From Pseudomonadota bacterium (lineage in GTDB: Bacteria; Pseudomonadota; Gammaproteobacteria; Burkholderiales; Chitinibacteraceae), in contig JAGTRM010000012.1 of assembly GCA_018261735.1 (NCBI GenBank), forward strand, positions 25,149 to 89,148: a DNA stretch of 64,000 nt, written 5' to 3'. The position numbers and the translations under genes were made by a program. Position 1 is the stretch's first letter, and every line of letters starts with the position of its first letter. The notes under the pieces are model-generated. The model was given only the letters and a program-made list of their open reading frames with translations, made no database searches and was not told the DNA's origin. Below, one piece after another: positions 9,915 through 18,965 of the stretch.

Positions 9915-12546
9915 ATTGAAGCAACTGGCCGCCTGCTGAATTCGTTCCCAGGCGCAACATCAATTCAGCCCGGTGGGGTGGCACCGGTTCGCTGAAATAG
10001 AAACCTTGCATGCGTTTCACCCCGATCCCCTGCAGATAACTTGCCGCATCCTGGCTTTCCACACCCTCGACCACGACATCCAGCTTGAGCGTATGCCCCA
10101 GTTGCACAATCGCCTGCATCACGCCACGGCCATCTTCGGCATGCAAGCGCTGAGCGAACGAGGAATCGATTTTGATGAACCGCACCGGAATCTCATGCAG
10201 TTGCGACAGCGAGGAATATCCCGTCCCGAAATCATCAATCGCCACCTGGAAGCCCGCTGCAACGAGCTGGTTCAAGTGCTTGATCTGGCGGGAATAATCT
10301 GTCAACGCCACGGATTCGGTGATTTCCAGAACCACATCGTGTGAAGACAAGCCAAAACGCGCCAATCGCTCCAGCACGCACGGCACAAAACTGGACGAAA
10401 ACAGCTGATTGCGCGAAATATTCAGCATCAACTGCTGTTGCAATCCGGCCTCGCGCCAAAGCGCCAGCTGGGCGAAACTTTGTTCCATGATCCGCTCGGA
10501 AAGCCCCTGGATCAGCCCCGTTTTTTCGGCCATGGGAATAAAAAGATCCGGACTCACCCAGCCGCCCAGCCCATCCTTCCAGCGCGCCAGCGCTTCCAGC
10601 GCCAACACGATGCCGTTATTGGCATCCACGATGGGCTGGTAGAACACTTGCAGCATATCATCGTGAATGGCGCCAGAAAGCCGGGACTGGATCGCCAGGT
10701 GTTCCCGGCCGAACACCTGGAAATGCAGGATATCCGAGAAGAAGCAGGCATTGTTTCGTCCGGTGGTTTTGGCGTGATACATGGTATGGTCAGCGGCGGA
10801 AAGCAGCTCATCGGCCGATCCGGCATCTTGCGGATACACCGCAAAACCGACACTGATGGTCGGGCTGGTTTCCTGTCCGGCCAGCAGCACGCTCTGCTGG
10901 GCAGCAAGGCGCAGCTGCTCGGCCAGATCGCGCAAACCGGATTGCCCGGTCAGATTCGGAATCAGCGCGATAAACTCATCGCCACCCCAGCGGGCCAGCA
11001 AACCCTTATCCCGCAGAACGCCAGACAAGCGTTCCGCCACGCTCACCAGCATTTCATCGCCGATCTTGTGACCAAATGCGTCGTTCACTTCCTTGAAGTG
11101 ATCCAGATCAATGAAACCCAGCGCCACCTGGGTGCCGTCACGCCGTGCCTCATCAATGGCACGCGCCAGTTCATTATCCAGCAACAAGCGGTTAGGTAGC
11201 CGGGTGAGGCCATCATAGAGCGCCAGTTGCGTAATGTGCTGCTCGGCCAGATGCGCTTCGGTCACGTCGCGCAAGACACCGCGCAGCCCTTCGACCATGC
11301 CATCGGGCGAGTAGTGCGCAATCAGGCGCGCTTCGACCCAGATCGGCTCGGCCTCATGGCGCAACAGCCGGAAACGCTGGTTTTTCGATTCATCCGAGTC
11401 GAGCAGGCGGCAAATAGCTTCGGCCAGCAGTTCGCGGTCTTCCGCCTGGACCCAATGCAGGAGGGGCTTCCCGATATCCCCGCCCATTTCATGCGGAGCG
11501 ATGCCGCGCAGTCGCGCCCAAGCCGGGGTCGTTTCAAGCAGATCCCCGGCAGGCGACAAATCAATGACGGCCTCTTCGAGCAGGTTCAGCGTATCCAGGG
11601 TGGTTTTGCGCCGGGCGGCATCCTGCATAAGCTCAGTGACATCCTGCACCATCGCCACAGCATGCGCCTGGTCATCAGCCTGCACCGGACTCAGGCGCAC
11701 CAGCAGGTAAACCGGCCCGGCGCTGCCGGGCACGACACAATTGATCTGGATACTGCGCGATTCCTCCAGCACGGCCGGCAAACCCTGAATGAGCTCCCGG
11801 GCCATCGCCGGCGGCAACACATCGGCCAGCAGGCTTCCCGTCAACTGCTCGGACGGCGGCAAAGCGGGATGCCCGGACCAGACGTTGACGATCCGGCCAG
11901 CATGATCCACCTCGAACACCATATCCTGCGTGGCCCCCACCAGCACACGCAGCCGCTGCTGGTTGGAATGGGTTTCAGCCTCTGCACGCTGCTTGAGCAA
12001 AGCCTGGGCGAACACATTGGACAGCATGGCCAGGAAATGCAGTTCGGTGGGGGAGCGCTGCGGCGCTTCGCCAATATCGAGCAAGGTCACGAAGCCGAAT
12101 GCCTCACCGCGTTCCAGCAGCGGCAGGCAAATCAGCCGGCTTACCCCGAACGGGGCAAGCATGGTTTTGGCAAGCGGGGTCAGGTCCTGCAACGGGCAGT
12201 TGATCACCATGCCCACTTCGAGCATGTTTGCCAGACCAGGTAAATCGCCATAGCTGATACAGCGAAACAGCGCTGGCGGAATCGGGGCCGTCCGGGATCG
12301 CGGATGGATCTGGTAACAGGCCAGCCGCGCGGCGACGTGGCCCGACTCATCCAGAAACACCGCGCCGACCGAACAGTTGCAAGCTTCGATCAGGATGGCC
12401 AGCGCATCCGACAGAGCATCGGTCGCATCCGGCTCCATCAGCGTAGCCACCACCGCTTCGAAGGCATCGAAATAGCGCTGATGCAGCTGCAGGGACTGGC
12501 CTAGCGGCAGTTCGCCGCGATGAAGCAAGACCGGATCAGCATGCAT
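9913..12546 (-). CDS. GAF-PAS-PAS-GGDEF-EAL cyclic-di-GMP signalling protein
   Basis: The protein has 877 residues with no clear membrane segment. The order is a GAF-like domain (about 20-190), two PAS domains (about 200-305 and 315-435), GGDEF (about 440-600) and EAL (about 620-865). The GGDEF site reads RWGGDEF and is intact, but the inhibitory I-site position reads RDKG rather than RxxD. The EAL domain keeps LEALARW, NISRNQL, ITES, DDFGTGYSSL, KID and VEGVES, so phosphodiesterase activity looks intact. It may therefore make or degrade c-di-GMP depending on its sensory input. It lies 8 bp downstream of topA on the same strand and could be co-transcribed with it. Confidence 0.9.
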   Translation of the reverse strand: MHADPVLLHRGELPLGQSLQLHQRYFDAFEAVVATLMEPDATDALSDALAILIEACNCSVGAVFLDESGHVAARLACYQIHPRSRTAPIPPALFRCISYGDLPGLANMLEVGMVINCPLQDLTPLAKTMLAPFGVSRLICLPLLERGEAFGFVTLLDIGEAPQRSPTELHFLAMLSNVFAQALLKQRAEAETHSNQQRLRVLVGATQDMVFEVDHAGRIVNVWSGHPALPPSEQLTGSLLADVLPPAMARELIQGLPAVLEESRSIQINCVVPGSAGPVYLLVRLSPVQADDQAHAVAMVQDVTELMQDAARRKTTLDTLNLLEEAVIDLSPAGDLLETTPAWARLRGIAPHEMGGDIGKPLLHWVQAEDRELLAEAICRLLDSDESKNQRFRLLRHEAEPIWVEARLIAHYSPDGMVEGLRGVLRDVTEAHLAEQHITQLALYDGLTRLPNRLLLDNELARAIDEARRDGTQVALGFIDLDHFKEVNDAFGHKIGDEMLVSVAERLSGVLRDKGLLARWGGDEFIALIPNLTGQSGLRDLAEQLRLAAQQSVLLAGQETSPTISVGFAVYPQDAGSADELLSAADHTMYHAKTTGRNNACFFSDILHFQVFGREHLAIQSRLSGAIHDDMLQVFYQPIVDANNGIVLALEALARWKDGLGGWVSPDLFIPMAEKTGLIQGLSERIMEQSFAQLALWREAGLQQQLMLNISRNQLFSSSFVPCVLERLARFGLSSHDVVLEITESVALTDYSRQIKHLNQLVAAGFQVAIDDFGTGYSSLSQLHEIPVRFIKIDSSFAQRLHAEDGRGVMQAIVQLGHTLKLDVVVEGVESQDAASYLQGIGVKRMQGFYFSEPVPPHRAELMLRLGTNSAGGQLLQ

Positions 12547-12554
12547 GGCGCGAT

Positions 12555-14837
12555 TTACTCCTGGGCGGGCGGTTCGATCACTTCAGTATAACCACACTCT
12601 TTTTGTGGGCAAACCTTTTCGGTTCCCCGCCGTTTGGTGGTTTTGATGGTCATTATGGGCCAGGCGCACTTGGGACAAGGCTCGGCAATCGGCGGATTCC
12701 ACGTGGCATATTTGCAATCTGGGTAGGTATTGCACGAGTAGAACAGCTTGCCATAACGGCTCTTGCGCTCAATCAGGCTGCCCTTGTGGCATTCCGGGCA
12801 CGCCACACCGGTATCGCGCGGTTTTTCCAGCGGCTCGATGAATTTGCACTTCGGGTACGCCGAGCAGCCGATGAACTTGCCGTACCGGCCTGTCTTGATA
12901 TGCAGCGGTGAATCGCATTTCGGACAGGTACGATCCGGCACCACTTCCGGTTCGACCGGTGCCGATTCGGCATCCTCGCCCAGGTTGCGGGTATACGTAC
13001 ATTCCGGATAGCCGGTGCAACTGATGAAACGACCACGCTTGCCCAGCTTGATCGCCAGTTTCTTGCCGCATTTCGGGCAATCCTCGTCAATCTCTTCCTG
13101 AGTGACTTCCTTGCGCGACAGCGTGAGTTTCTCTTCGCAGAGCTTGTGGAACTTGCCCCAGAACTCGTCGAGCACCGGCACCCATTCACGCTCGCCAGTC
13201 GAGATTTCGTCGAGCTTGTCTTCGAGCTTGGCGGTGAAGTTGTAATCCACATACTGCGTGAAGTGATCGGTCAGGAACTTGTTGACCACCTCGCCGGTAT
13301 CGGTCGGCGTGAAGCGCTTCTTGTCGAGGATCACATATTCGCGATCCTTGAGCGTGGAAATGATCGAGGCATAGGTCGATGGCCGGCCGATGCCGAATTC
13401 TTCCAGCGATTTCACCAGACTCGCTTCGGTGTAGCGCGGCGGCGGCTGGGTAAAGTGCTGCTCGCCGTAGAGCTTGTCGACCGGCAACTCGTCGCCGGCT
13501 TCCATCACCGGTAGGCGGGCTTCGTCGTCATCCTCTTCCACGTCATCGGCGTCTTCCTGATACACCGCGATAAAGCCGGGGAACACCAGCGTCTGGCCGG
13601 TGGCACGGAACACGCCCTCGCCCACGGCGATATCGACCGCGACCGTATCGAACTTGGCCGGCGTCATCTGGCAGGCCAGGGTGCGCTTCCAGATCATCTG
13701 GTAGAGCTTGAACTGATCCGGCGTGAGGAAGGCTTTCACCTTCTCCGGGGTGTGGAAAACCGATGTCGGGCGGATCGCCTCGTGGGCTTCCTGTGCGTTC
13801 TTGGCCTTGTTGCGATAGGCCACCGGCGCATTGGGCAGGTAATCCTTGTCGAAATTCTGGCTGATGTAATCGCGCAGTTCGACCAGCGCCTCGTTGGCCA
13901 ACGCCACCGAGTCGGTACGCATATACGTGATCAGACCAACGGTGCCGCTGCCGATGTCGATACCTTCGTACAGTTGCTGCGCAGTGCGCATGGCACGGTC
14001 GGTGGTCATGCCCAGCTTGCGCACGGCCTCCTGTTGTAGTGTCGAGGTAGTGAACGGCGCAGCCGGGCTGCGCGATTTCTTTTTCTTCTCGACCTTGGCG
14101 ACCTGCGCGGGCTTGCCTTCCAGCCCCTTGAGCACATCGGCCTGGCTGGTTTCATTGGGCAGATCGAATTGTTCGAGCTTCTTGCCTTGCCACTCATTGA
14201 GCTTGGCCGTGAACTTCTGGCGGCCCTTGTGGCTATCCAGATGCAGCGTCCAGTATTCCTGTGCGGTAAACGCGCGAATTTCAATTTCGCGCTCGCAGAT
14301 CAGGCGCAGCGCCGGGCTTTGCACTCGACCGGCAGACAGCCCTTGGCGCACCTTGCGCCACAGCAGCGGAGAAAGGTTGAAGCCCACCAGGTAATCCAGC
14401 GCGCTGCGTGCCTGCTGGGCATTCACCATGTGGAAATCGATATCGCGCGGGTTCGCCACGGCATTGGTCACGGCCGATTCGGTAATCTCGTGGAACACCA
14501 CGCGCTTGAATGTGCGGTCGCCCCCGGTCAGCTTCTTGCCCTTGAGGATTTCCATGATATGCCAAGAAATCGCTTCGCCTTCGCGGTCCGGGTCAGTTGC
14601 CAGAAAAACATGCTGTGAGTTCTTCACGGCATCGCAGATGGCATCCACATGCTTCTTGTTGCGCTCGATGACCATGTACTTCATCTTGAAGTCGTGATCG
14701 ACATCGACCGAGCCATCCTTGCGCACCAGACCACGCACGTGTCCATAGGAAGCGAGGATCTGGAAGTCCTTGCCCAAATATTTTTGCAGGGTTTTTGCCT
14801 TGGAAGGCGATTCGACGATCAGCAGGTTGGCTGGCAT
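12555..14837 (-). CDS. topA: DNA topoisomerase I
   Basis: The protein has 760 residues from the ATG at 14837 (MPANLLIVESPSKAKTLQ); a TTG four codons upstream is less likely. The Toprim domain carries ESPSKA and DPDREGEAISWH. The catalytic tyrosine is in GLITYMRTDS (about residue 303). The C-terminus has four zinc-ribbon modules: two with CPKC, one with CPEC, and a last one beginning CPKCAWPIM. The enzyme relaxes negatively supercoiled DNA by single-strand passage. An AT-rich stretch at 14850-14890 probably holds the promoter. The order topA then GGDEF-EAL on the minus strand suggests co-transcription of the signalling gene. Confidence 0.95.
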   Translation of the reverse strand: MPANLLIVESPSKAKTLQKYLGKDFQILASYGHVRGLVRKDGSVDVDHDFKMKYMVIERNKKHVDAICDAVKNSQHVFLATDPDREGEAISWHIMEILKGKKLTGGDRTFKRVVFHEITESAVTNAVANPRDIDFHMVNAQQARSALDYLVGFNLSPLLWRKVRQGLSAGRVQSPALRLICEREIEIRAFTAQEYWTLHLDSHKGRQKFTAKLNEWQGKKLEQFDLPNETSQADVLKGLEGKPAQVAKVEKKKKSRSPAAPFTTSTLQQEAVRKLGMTTDRAMRTAQQLYEGIDIGSGTVGLITYMRTDSVALANEALVELRDYISQNFDKDYLPNAPVAYRNKAKNAQEAHEAIRPTSVFHTPEKVKAFLTPDQFKLYQMIWKRTLACQMTPAKFDTVAVDIAVGEGVFRATGQTLVFPGFIAVYQEDADDVEEDDDEARLPVMEAGDELPVDKLYGEQHFTQPPPRYTEASLVKSLEEFGIGRPSTYASIISTLKDREYVILDKKRFTPTDTGEVVNKFLTDHFTQYVDYNFTAKLEDKLDEISTGEREWVPVLDEFWGKFHKLCEEKLTLSRKEVTQEEIDEDCPKCGKKLAIKLGKRGRFISCTGYPECTYTRNLGEDAESAPVEPEVVPDRTCPKCDSPLHIKTGRYGKFIGCSAYPKCKFIEPLEKPRDTGVACPECHKGSLIERKSRYGKLFYSCNTYPDCKYATWNPPIAEPCPKCAWPIMTIKTTKRRGTEKVCPQKECGYTEVIEPPAQE

Positions 14838-14926
14838 GGTCCAGGACAATTAAATTAATACACTCAGATTAATAAAAAATTCAGCATCGCGCTTTATAAC
14901 GTAAAAACCGAATGGATGACAGGGGA

Positions 14927-16015
14927 TTACCCCATACGCTGGTAACGCCCGCCGGGTAAAACAGAGACCAACCCATCCAGCTCCAGCGTCAGCAGCGTGG
15001 CCGACAACACATCCGCACCCACCCCGGTGCGGGTGGACAAGGTATCGATACCCACCGGGTCCCAGCCCATTTGCACCAGCATCGGGTCCTCGCCACTCTT
15101 TGCCCTCGGCGCGGCGGGCTTCAACCCCGGCAACTGCGGCACAGCTAACTCATCGTGAATATCTTGCGCGGATTCAACCAGTTTTGCCCCGTCCTTGATC
15201 AGGCGATGGCAGCCCTTGCTCTGCGGCGAATGGATCGAGCCCGGGATGGCAAACACTTCGCGCCCCAATTCTGCCGCCTGTCGGGCTGTGATCAAGGAGC
15301 CGCTCCCCAGCGTGGCCTCAACCACCAAGCAACCCAAGCCCAGCGCCGCGATCAGCCGGTTACGCCGCGGGAAATGCTCGGGTTTGGGCGGATAGCCCAG
15401 CGGGAATTCGGAAACCATGGCGCCGCGTTCAACGATTCGGTGCGCCAGCTGGCGATTGGCCGCCGGATACACGCGATCCAAGCCGGTGCCCACCACCGCG
15501 ACGGTCGACCCGGTACCCGCCAGCCCGCCGGCATGTGCCGCGGCATCAATGCCAGCCGCCATGCCACTTACCACGGTATAACCCGACTGGGACAAATCTG
15601 CCGCAAAAATTTCGGCATTCTCCAGCCCCTGCGGCGTAGCCTGCCGACTTCCGACCAAGGCCAGCGCCGGACGGCAAAGCCAGGCCGGATCGCCCTTCAC
15701 ATACAGCGCTGCCGGCGCATCCGGCAGATCGAGCAATGCCGCAGGATACGCCGCATCGGCCAGCGTCAACAAACGGTTATCCGGCTCGGCCAGCCAATCG
15801 AGGTGCTGCGACAGTTCGCTCCACTCGCTCCGACCTCCTGCTTCGGCCAGGGCAACGGCCTGCTGCGGCTCCAGCCAATCGAGCAACTGATTGACGCTGG
15901 CAGCCAGCACCGCTTCGGGCGAGCCGAACTCGCGCAGCAGCTTCAACCGTAGCCGACAGCTGAGCGGCGTCAGGACAAAGCGCAGCCAGACCTCGGCGTC
16001 GGCATTGCGTGGCAA
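14927..16015 (-). CDS. dprA: DNA-processing protein DprA
   Basis: The protein has 362 residues. The Rossmann-like DprA core contains [40 protein letters not shown] and [10 protein letters not shown]-terminal winged-helix tail (about 305-362) follows. DprA loads RecA onto incoming single-stranded DNA during natural transformation. The likely start is a TTG at 16015, 2 bp after the stop of the LysM gene, since no early ATG exists. The ribosome site would be the GAGGAG inside the end of the LysM gene. The pair LysM-dprA divergent from def-fmt is a common betaproteobacterial order. Confidence 0.92.
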   Translation of the reverse strand: MPRNADAEVWLRFVLTPLSCRLRLKLLREFGSPEAVLAASVNQLLDWLEPQQAVALAEAGGRSEWSELSQHLDWLAEPDNRLLTLADAAYPAALLDLPDAPAALYVKGDPAWLCRPALALVGSRQATPQGLENAEIFAADLSQSGYTVVSGMAAGIDAAAHAGGLAGTGSTVAVVGTGLDRVYPAANRQLAHRIVERGAMVSEFPLGYPPKPEHFPRRNRLIAALGLGCLVVEATLGSGSLITARQAAELGREVFAIPGSIHSPQSKGCHRLIKDGAKLVESAQDIHDELAVPQLPGLKPAAPRAKSGEDPMLVQMGWDPVGIDTLSTRTGVGADVLSATLLTLELDGLVSVLPGGRYQRMG

Positions 16016-16017
16016 GG

Positions 16018-17067
16018 TTACTTGCGCTCCTCGATCGGAGTGGCCTTGACCTCATCGCCCACATTGACCGGCAGCGTGCCATCGAGCAACAGGCCATAGG
16101 CCAGCTGCGGGAACACACGGTAAACAAAGAGATTGGCGCTCTTCACCGGCGGCGTTACGCGCTTCGGCTCTCCGGACGCCGGCTTTACCGGCACACCCTG
16201 CTTGTAGGTAAACAGAATGTTGCCCACTTCCAGTCCGTGATCGGCGCCGCGATTAATCACCACGGTGGTGTAGGTACCGGCATCCGCGACCGCGCCATAG
16301 ATGGACACAACCTTGCCTGCCACCGCACGTTCCGGCAGGCGGGGCGTGTAATTGATGAAGATTTTTTCGTTGGCGCGAATCAGGCGGTCACCGATTGCAA
16401 CTTCTTCCTTGGCATTCAGAATACTCAACGTGGAGACATCCGCCGCGGCATCGACCCGCACATCGCCCAGATAGTTGACTTCATGACCGATCACCGCACG
16501 CGTATCCGGATCGACCAATTGCTTGCCATCGCGGAACACCTGCCAGATCTCGCCTGCCTTGGCACTCAGGTTAACGGCGTAGACCGTATCGCCCGCCCCG
16601 AAAATAACCCGGCTTTCATGTGCGGCTGCGATACGCGGCGCCTTGGCAAAAGCCTCGGGATCGAGCACCAGCGGGCGCTTCAGGAAGGGCTCGATCGCTG
16701 CCGGAGAAATGCTGGCAATGGCCTGACCATCCAGCGCGGATTCCCGAATGCGCGGCGAGCGCTTTTCCACGCCACCCAGCGTTTCGTTGCGCAACAACTT
16801 CAGCCGGGGCGTTGCGCCGCTGCGATCCAGCACAATCACATCCCCCGGATAGATCCAGTGCGGATTCTTGATCTCTTCCTTGTTGAGCTGCCAGATTTCC
16901 GGCCAGCGCCACGGTTGCTTGAGGAAGCGCCCGGAGATGTCCCAGAGCGTATCGCCCTTGACCACCACATAGCGATCCGGCACCTGATCCTGCAATTGCA
17001 GCGTATCTGCCCAAGCAGTAGTCATGAAGCTTCCGGCAAGAATCAGAGATATAATCGACTTACGCAT
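16018..17067 (-). CDS. LysM peptidoglycan-binding domain protein, exported
   Basis: The protein has 349 residues with signal peptide [21 protein letters not shown] single LysM domain follows at about residues 33-90 ([17 protein letters not shown] through [10 protein letters not shown]). The rest has no motif I recognise but is typical of the LysM proteins found upstream of dprA. It should bind peptidoglycan in the periplasm; a catalytic role cannot be claimed. It is the first gene of a minus-strand unit with dprA and is divergent from def, with 126 bp between the starts. Confidence 0.88.
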   Translation of the reverse strand: MRKSIISLILAGSFMTTAWADTLQLQDQVPDRYVVVKGDTLWDISGRFLKQPWRWPEIWQLNKEEIKNPHWIYPGDVIVLDRSGATPRLKLLRNETLGGVEKRSPRIRESALDGQAIASISPAAIEPFLKRPLVLDPEAFAKAPRIAAAHESRVIFGAGDTVYAVNLSAKAGEIWQVFRDGKQLVDPDTRAVIGHEVNYLGDVRVDAAADVSTLSILNAKEEVAIGDRLIRANEKIFINYTPRLPERAVAGKVVSIYGAVADAGTYTTVVINRGADHGLEVGNILFTYKQGVPVKPASGEPKRVTPPVKSANLFVYRVFPQLAYGLLLDGTLPVNVGDEVKATPIEERK

Positions 17068-17193
17068 AGTTGCATCCCATCCTGGCTACGCAGGCTGTTG
17101 ACCGGTAATACCGCCTTCAAGAAATTAAATACAGCAGCGGCAAGGTATTTTTCAATTAATTCTGCATTCAAACCCCTGCACTGGCAAGAAAAC

Positions 17194-17697
17194 ATGGCAC
17201 TTTTGAATATTTTGCACTACCCCGACGAAAGACTGCACAAAATTGCCAGCCCCATCCGGGAATTTGGCCCCGAATTGCAACAATTGATCGCCGACATGGC
17301 CGAGACCATGTACGCCGCACCCGGCATCGGCTTGGCCGCGACACAGGTCGACCGGCACATCCGCCTGTTGATCATTGATCTTTCGGAAGAAAAGAACGCC
17401 CTGCAGGTGCTCATCAACCCGGAAATCCTGAGCATGGATGGCGAAATCACCGGCGAGGAAGGCTGTCTTTCCGTCCCCGGCATCTATGAAGAAGTCACCC
17501 GCGCCGAGCATATAGTCGTGCGCGCGCAGGACCAGCACGGCACCGCCTTTGAACTCGAAGCAACAGGCTTGCTAGCCGTTTGCATTCAGCATGAAATCGA
17601 TCACCTGAATGGCCGGGTATTTGTGGAAAAGCTTTCGCGGCTGAAATTCAACCGTATCGTGCAAAAGCTGAAAAAAAGCCAAAAGAAAAATATGTAA
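17194..17697 (+). CDS. def: Peptide deformylase
   Basis: The protein has 167 residues from the ATG at 17194 ([14 protein letters not shown]). The three metal-site motifs are complete: [19 protein letters not shown] and QHEIDHLNG. The enzyme removes the formyl group from nascent proteins, using a metal (normally Fe2+) held by the Cys and two His residues. fmt follows after 73 bp, so formylation and deformylation are linked as in most bacteria. A much longer in-frame extension runs through the divergent LysM gene and is rejected. Confidence 0.95.
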   Translation: MALLNILHYPDERLHKIASPIREFGPELQQLIADMAETMYAAPGIGLAATQVDRHIRLLIIDLSEEKNALQVLINPEILSMDGEITGEEGCLSVPGIYEEVTRAEHIVVRAQDQHGTAFELEATGLLAVCIQHEIDHLNGRVFVEKLSRLKFNRIVQKLKKSQKKNM

Positions 17698-17770
17698 GCC
17701 TGCCACTGGCATTGCATGGCAAATGCCTGTATTGCAGGCCCAAGACAACAAACAGGCCTACGCCCACACC

Positions 17771-18727
17771 ATGAAAATCATTTTTGCCGGAACCCCGGAA
17801 TTCGCCGCACAAGCACTGAAACAACTGATCGCAGCCGGCCACGAAATCGCCCTGGTGCTCACCCAGCCGGATCGCCCGGCCGGGCGCGGCATGAAGCTCA
17901 CGCCCTCGCCGGTCAAAGTCGTGGCCGAACAGCATGGCATTGCGCTGTGGCAGCCGGAAAAACTGCGCAGCGCCGAACAACAAGCCCCGGTCGCCGCCGC
18001 CAACGCCGATGTGATGGTCGTGGCCGCCTACGGGCTGATCCTGCCGCAGGTCGTGCTGGACATGCCGCGACTGGGCTGCCTGAACATCCACGCCTCGCTG
18101 CTGCCGCGCTGGCGCGGCGCCGCGCCGATCCAGCGCGCCATCCTGGCCGGCGACAGCGAAACCGGCATCACCATCATGCAGATGAATGCCGGGCTCGACA
18201 CCGGCGACATGCTCTCGATCCACAAGTTGCCGATCACCCCGAGCAGCACCGCCGCCACCCTGCACGACCAACTGGCCGAGCTGGGCGCGCACGCCATCGT
18301 CGCGGCGCTGACCGACCTGCCCAAGTTGCAGGCGCAGCGCGTGCCGCAAGAGGAAAGCGGCGTGACTTACGCCGAAAAGCTGAAAAAGGAAGAAGCCACC
18401 ATCGACTGGCAGCAATCCGCAGCCGATCTGGACCGGATGATCCGCGCCTTCAACCCCTTCCCCTCGGCGCAGACCGTGCTGGAAGAAACCCCGATCAAGA
18501 TCTGGCGCGCACAGCCCACCACGGGCAACGGCAAGCCGGGCGAGATCATTGCCATCAACCGCAATGGCATTACCGTTGCCTGCGGCGACAACGCCCTGAT
18601 CCTGACCGAACTGCAAAAAGCCGGCAGCAAGCGCATGGACGCCGCCGCGTTCCTTGCAGGCAACCCGCTAAGCATAGGCAGCTGTTTTGGCCCAAAATCG
18701 CTCAAGGCTGTTGACACCCCTAACTGA
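17771..18727 (+). CDS. fmt: Methionyl-tRNA formyltransferase
   Basis: The protein has 318 residues from the ATG at 17771 ([16 protein letters not shown]). The signature [16 protein letters not shown] and the catalytic segment with LNIHAS are present, plus the C-terminal tRNA-binding domain. It transfers a formyl group from 10-formyl-THF to Met-tRNA(fMet). The final codons contain a consensus-like promoter for the downstream tRNA-Phe gene, so the end of this gene has a double function. Confidence 0.95.
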   Translation: MKIIFAGTPEFAAQALKQLIAAGHEIALVLTQPDRPAGRGMKLTPSPVKVVAEQHGIALWQPEKLRSAEQQAPVAAANADVMVVAAYGLILPQVVLDMPRLGCLNIHASLLPRWRGAAPIQRAILAGDSETGITIMQMNAGLDTGDMLSIHKLPITPSSTAATLHDQLAELGAHAIVAALTDLPKLQAQRVPQEESGVTYAEKLKKEEATIDWQQSAADLDRMIRAFNPFPSAQTVLEETPIKIWRAQPTTGNGKPGEIIAINRNGITVACGDNALILTELQKAGSKRMDAAAFLAGNPLSIGSCFGPKSLKAVDTPN

Positions 18728-18739
18728 ATCGGGTTTAAT
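18711..18739 (+). promoter_or_regulatory. Sigma-70 promoter of tRNA-Phe, embedded in the end of fmt
   Basis: TTGACA at 18711-18716 and TTTAAT at 18734-18739 are separated by 17 bp, a near-consensus promoter. It lies 12 bp before the tRNA. A GC-rich discriminator follows (GCGGCC), typical of stable-RNA promoters under growth-rate control. Confidence 0.8.
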
Positions 18740-18751
18740 GCGGCCTCTCCC

Positions 18752-18827
18752 GGCCAGTTAGCTCAGTTGGTAGAGCAGCGGATTGAAAATCCGCGTGTCC
18801 GTGGTTCGATTCCGCGACTGGCCACCA
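18752..18827 (+). tRNA. tRNA-Phe (GAA)
   Basis: This is a complete cloverleaf of 76 nt including an encoded CCA. The acceptor is GGCCAGT/ACTGGCC, the D-stem GCTC/GAGC, and the anticodon stem GCGGA/TCCGC with loop TTGAAAA (anticodon GAA). The T-arm is CGTGG-TTCGATT-CCGCG. Confidence 0.97.
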
Positions 18828-18843
18828 ATAGATTTAAGCACTT

Positions 18844-18870
18844 AGCCCAACTCAAAAGGTTGGGCTTTTT
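18844..18870 (+). terminator. Rho-independent terminator after tRNA-Phe
   Basis: A perfect 8-bp stem AGCCCAAC / GTTGGGCT with a 7-nt loop is followed by a T-run. It ends the tRNA transcript 17 nt after the CCA. Confidence 0.9.
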
Positions 18871-18965
18871 GCTTTCTGACACTTTCTCTGGCAGTGTCAT
18901 CCGATATCGAATTGCGCCATTGCATTTCACTGCGGCGGCCGAGTCTAAAATTTCAGGATTCCACC

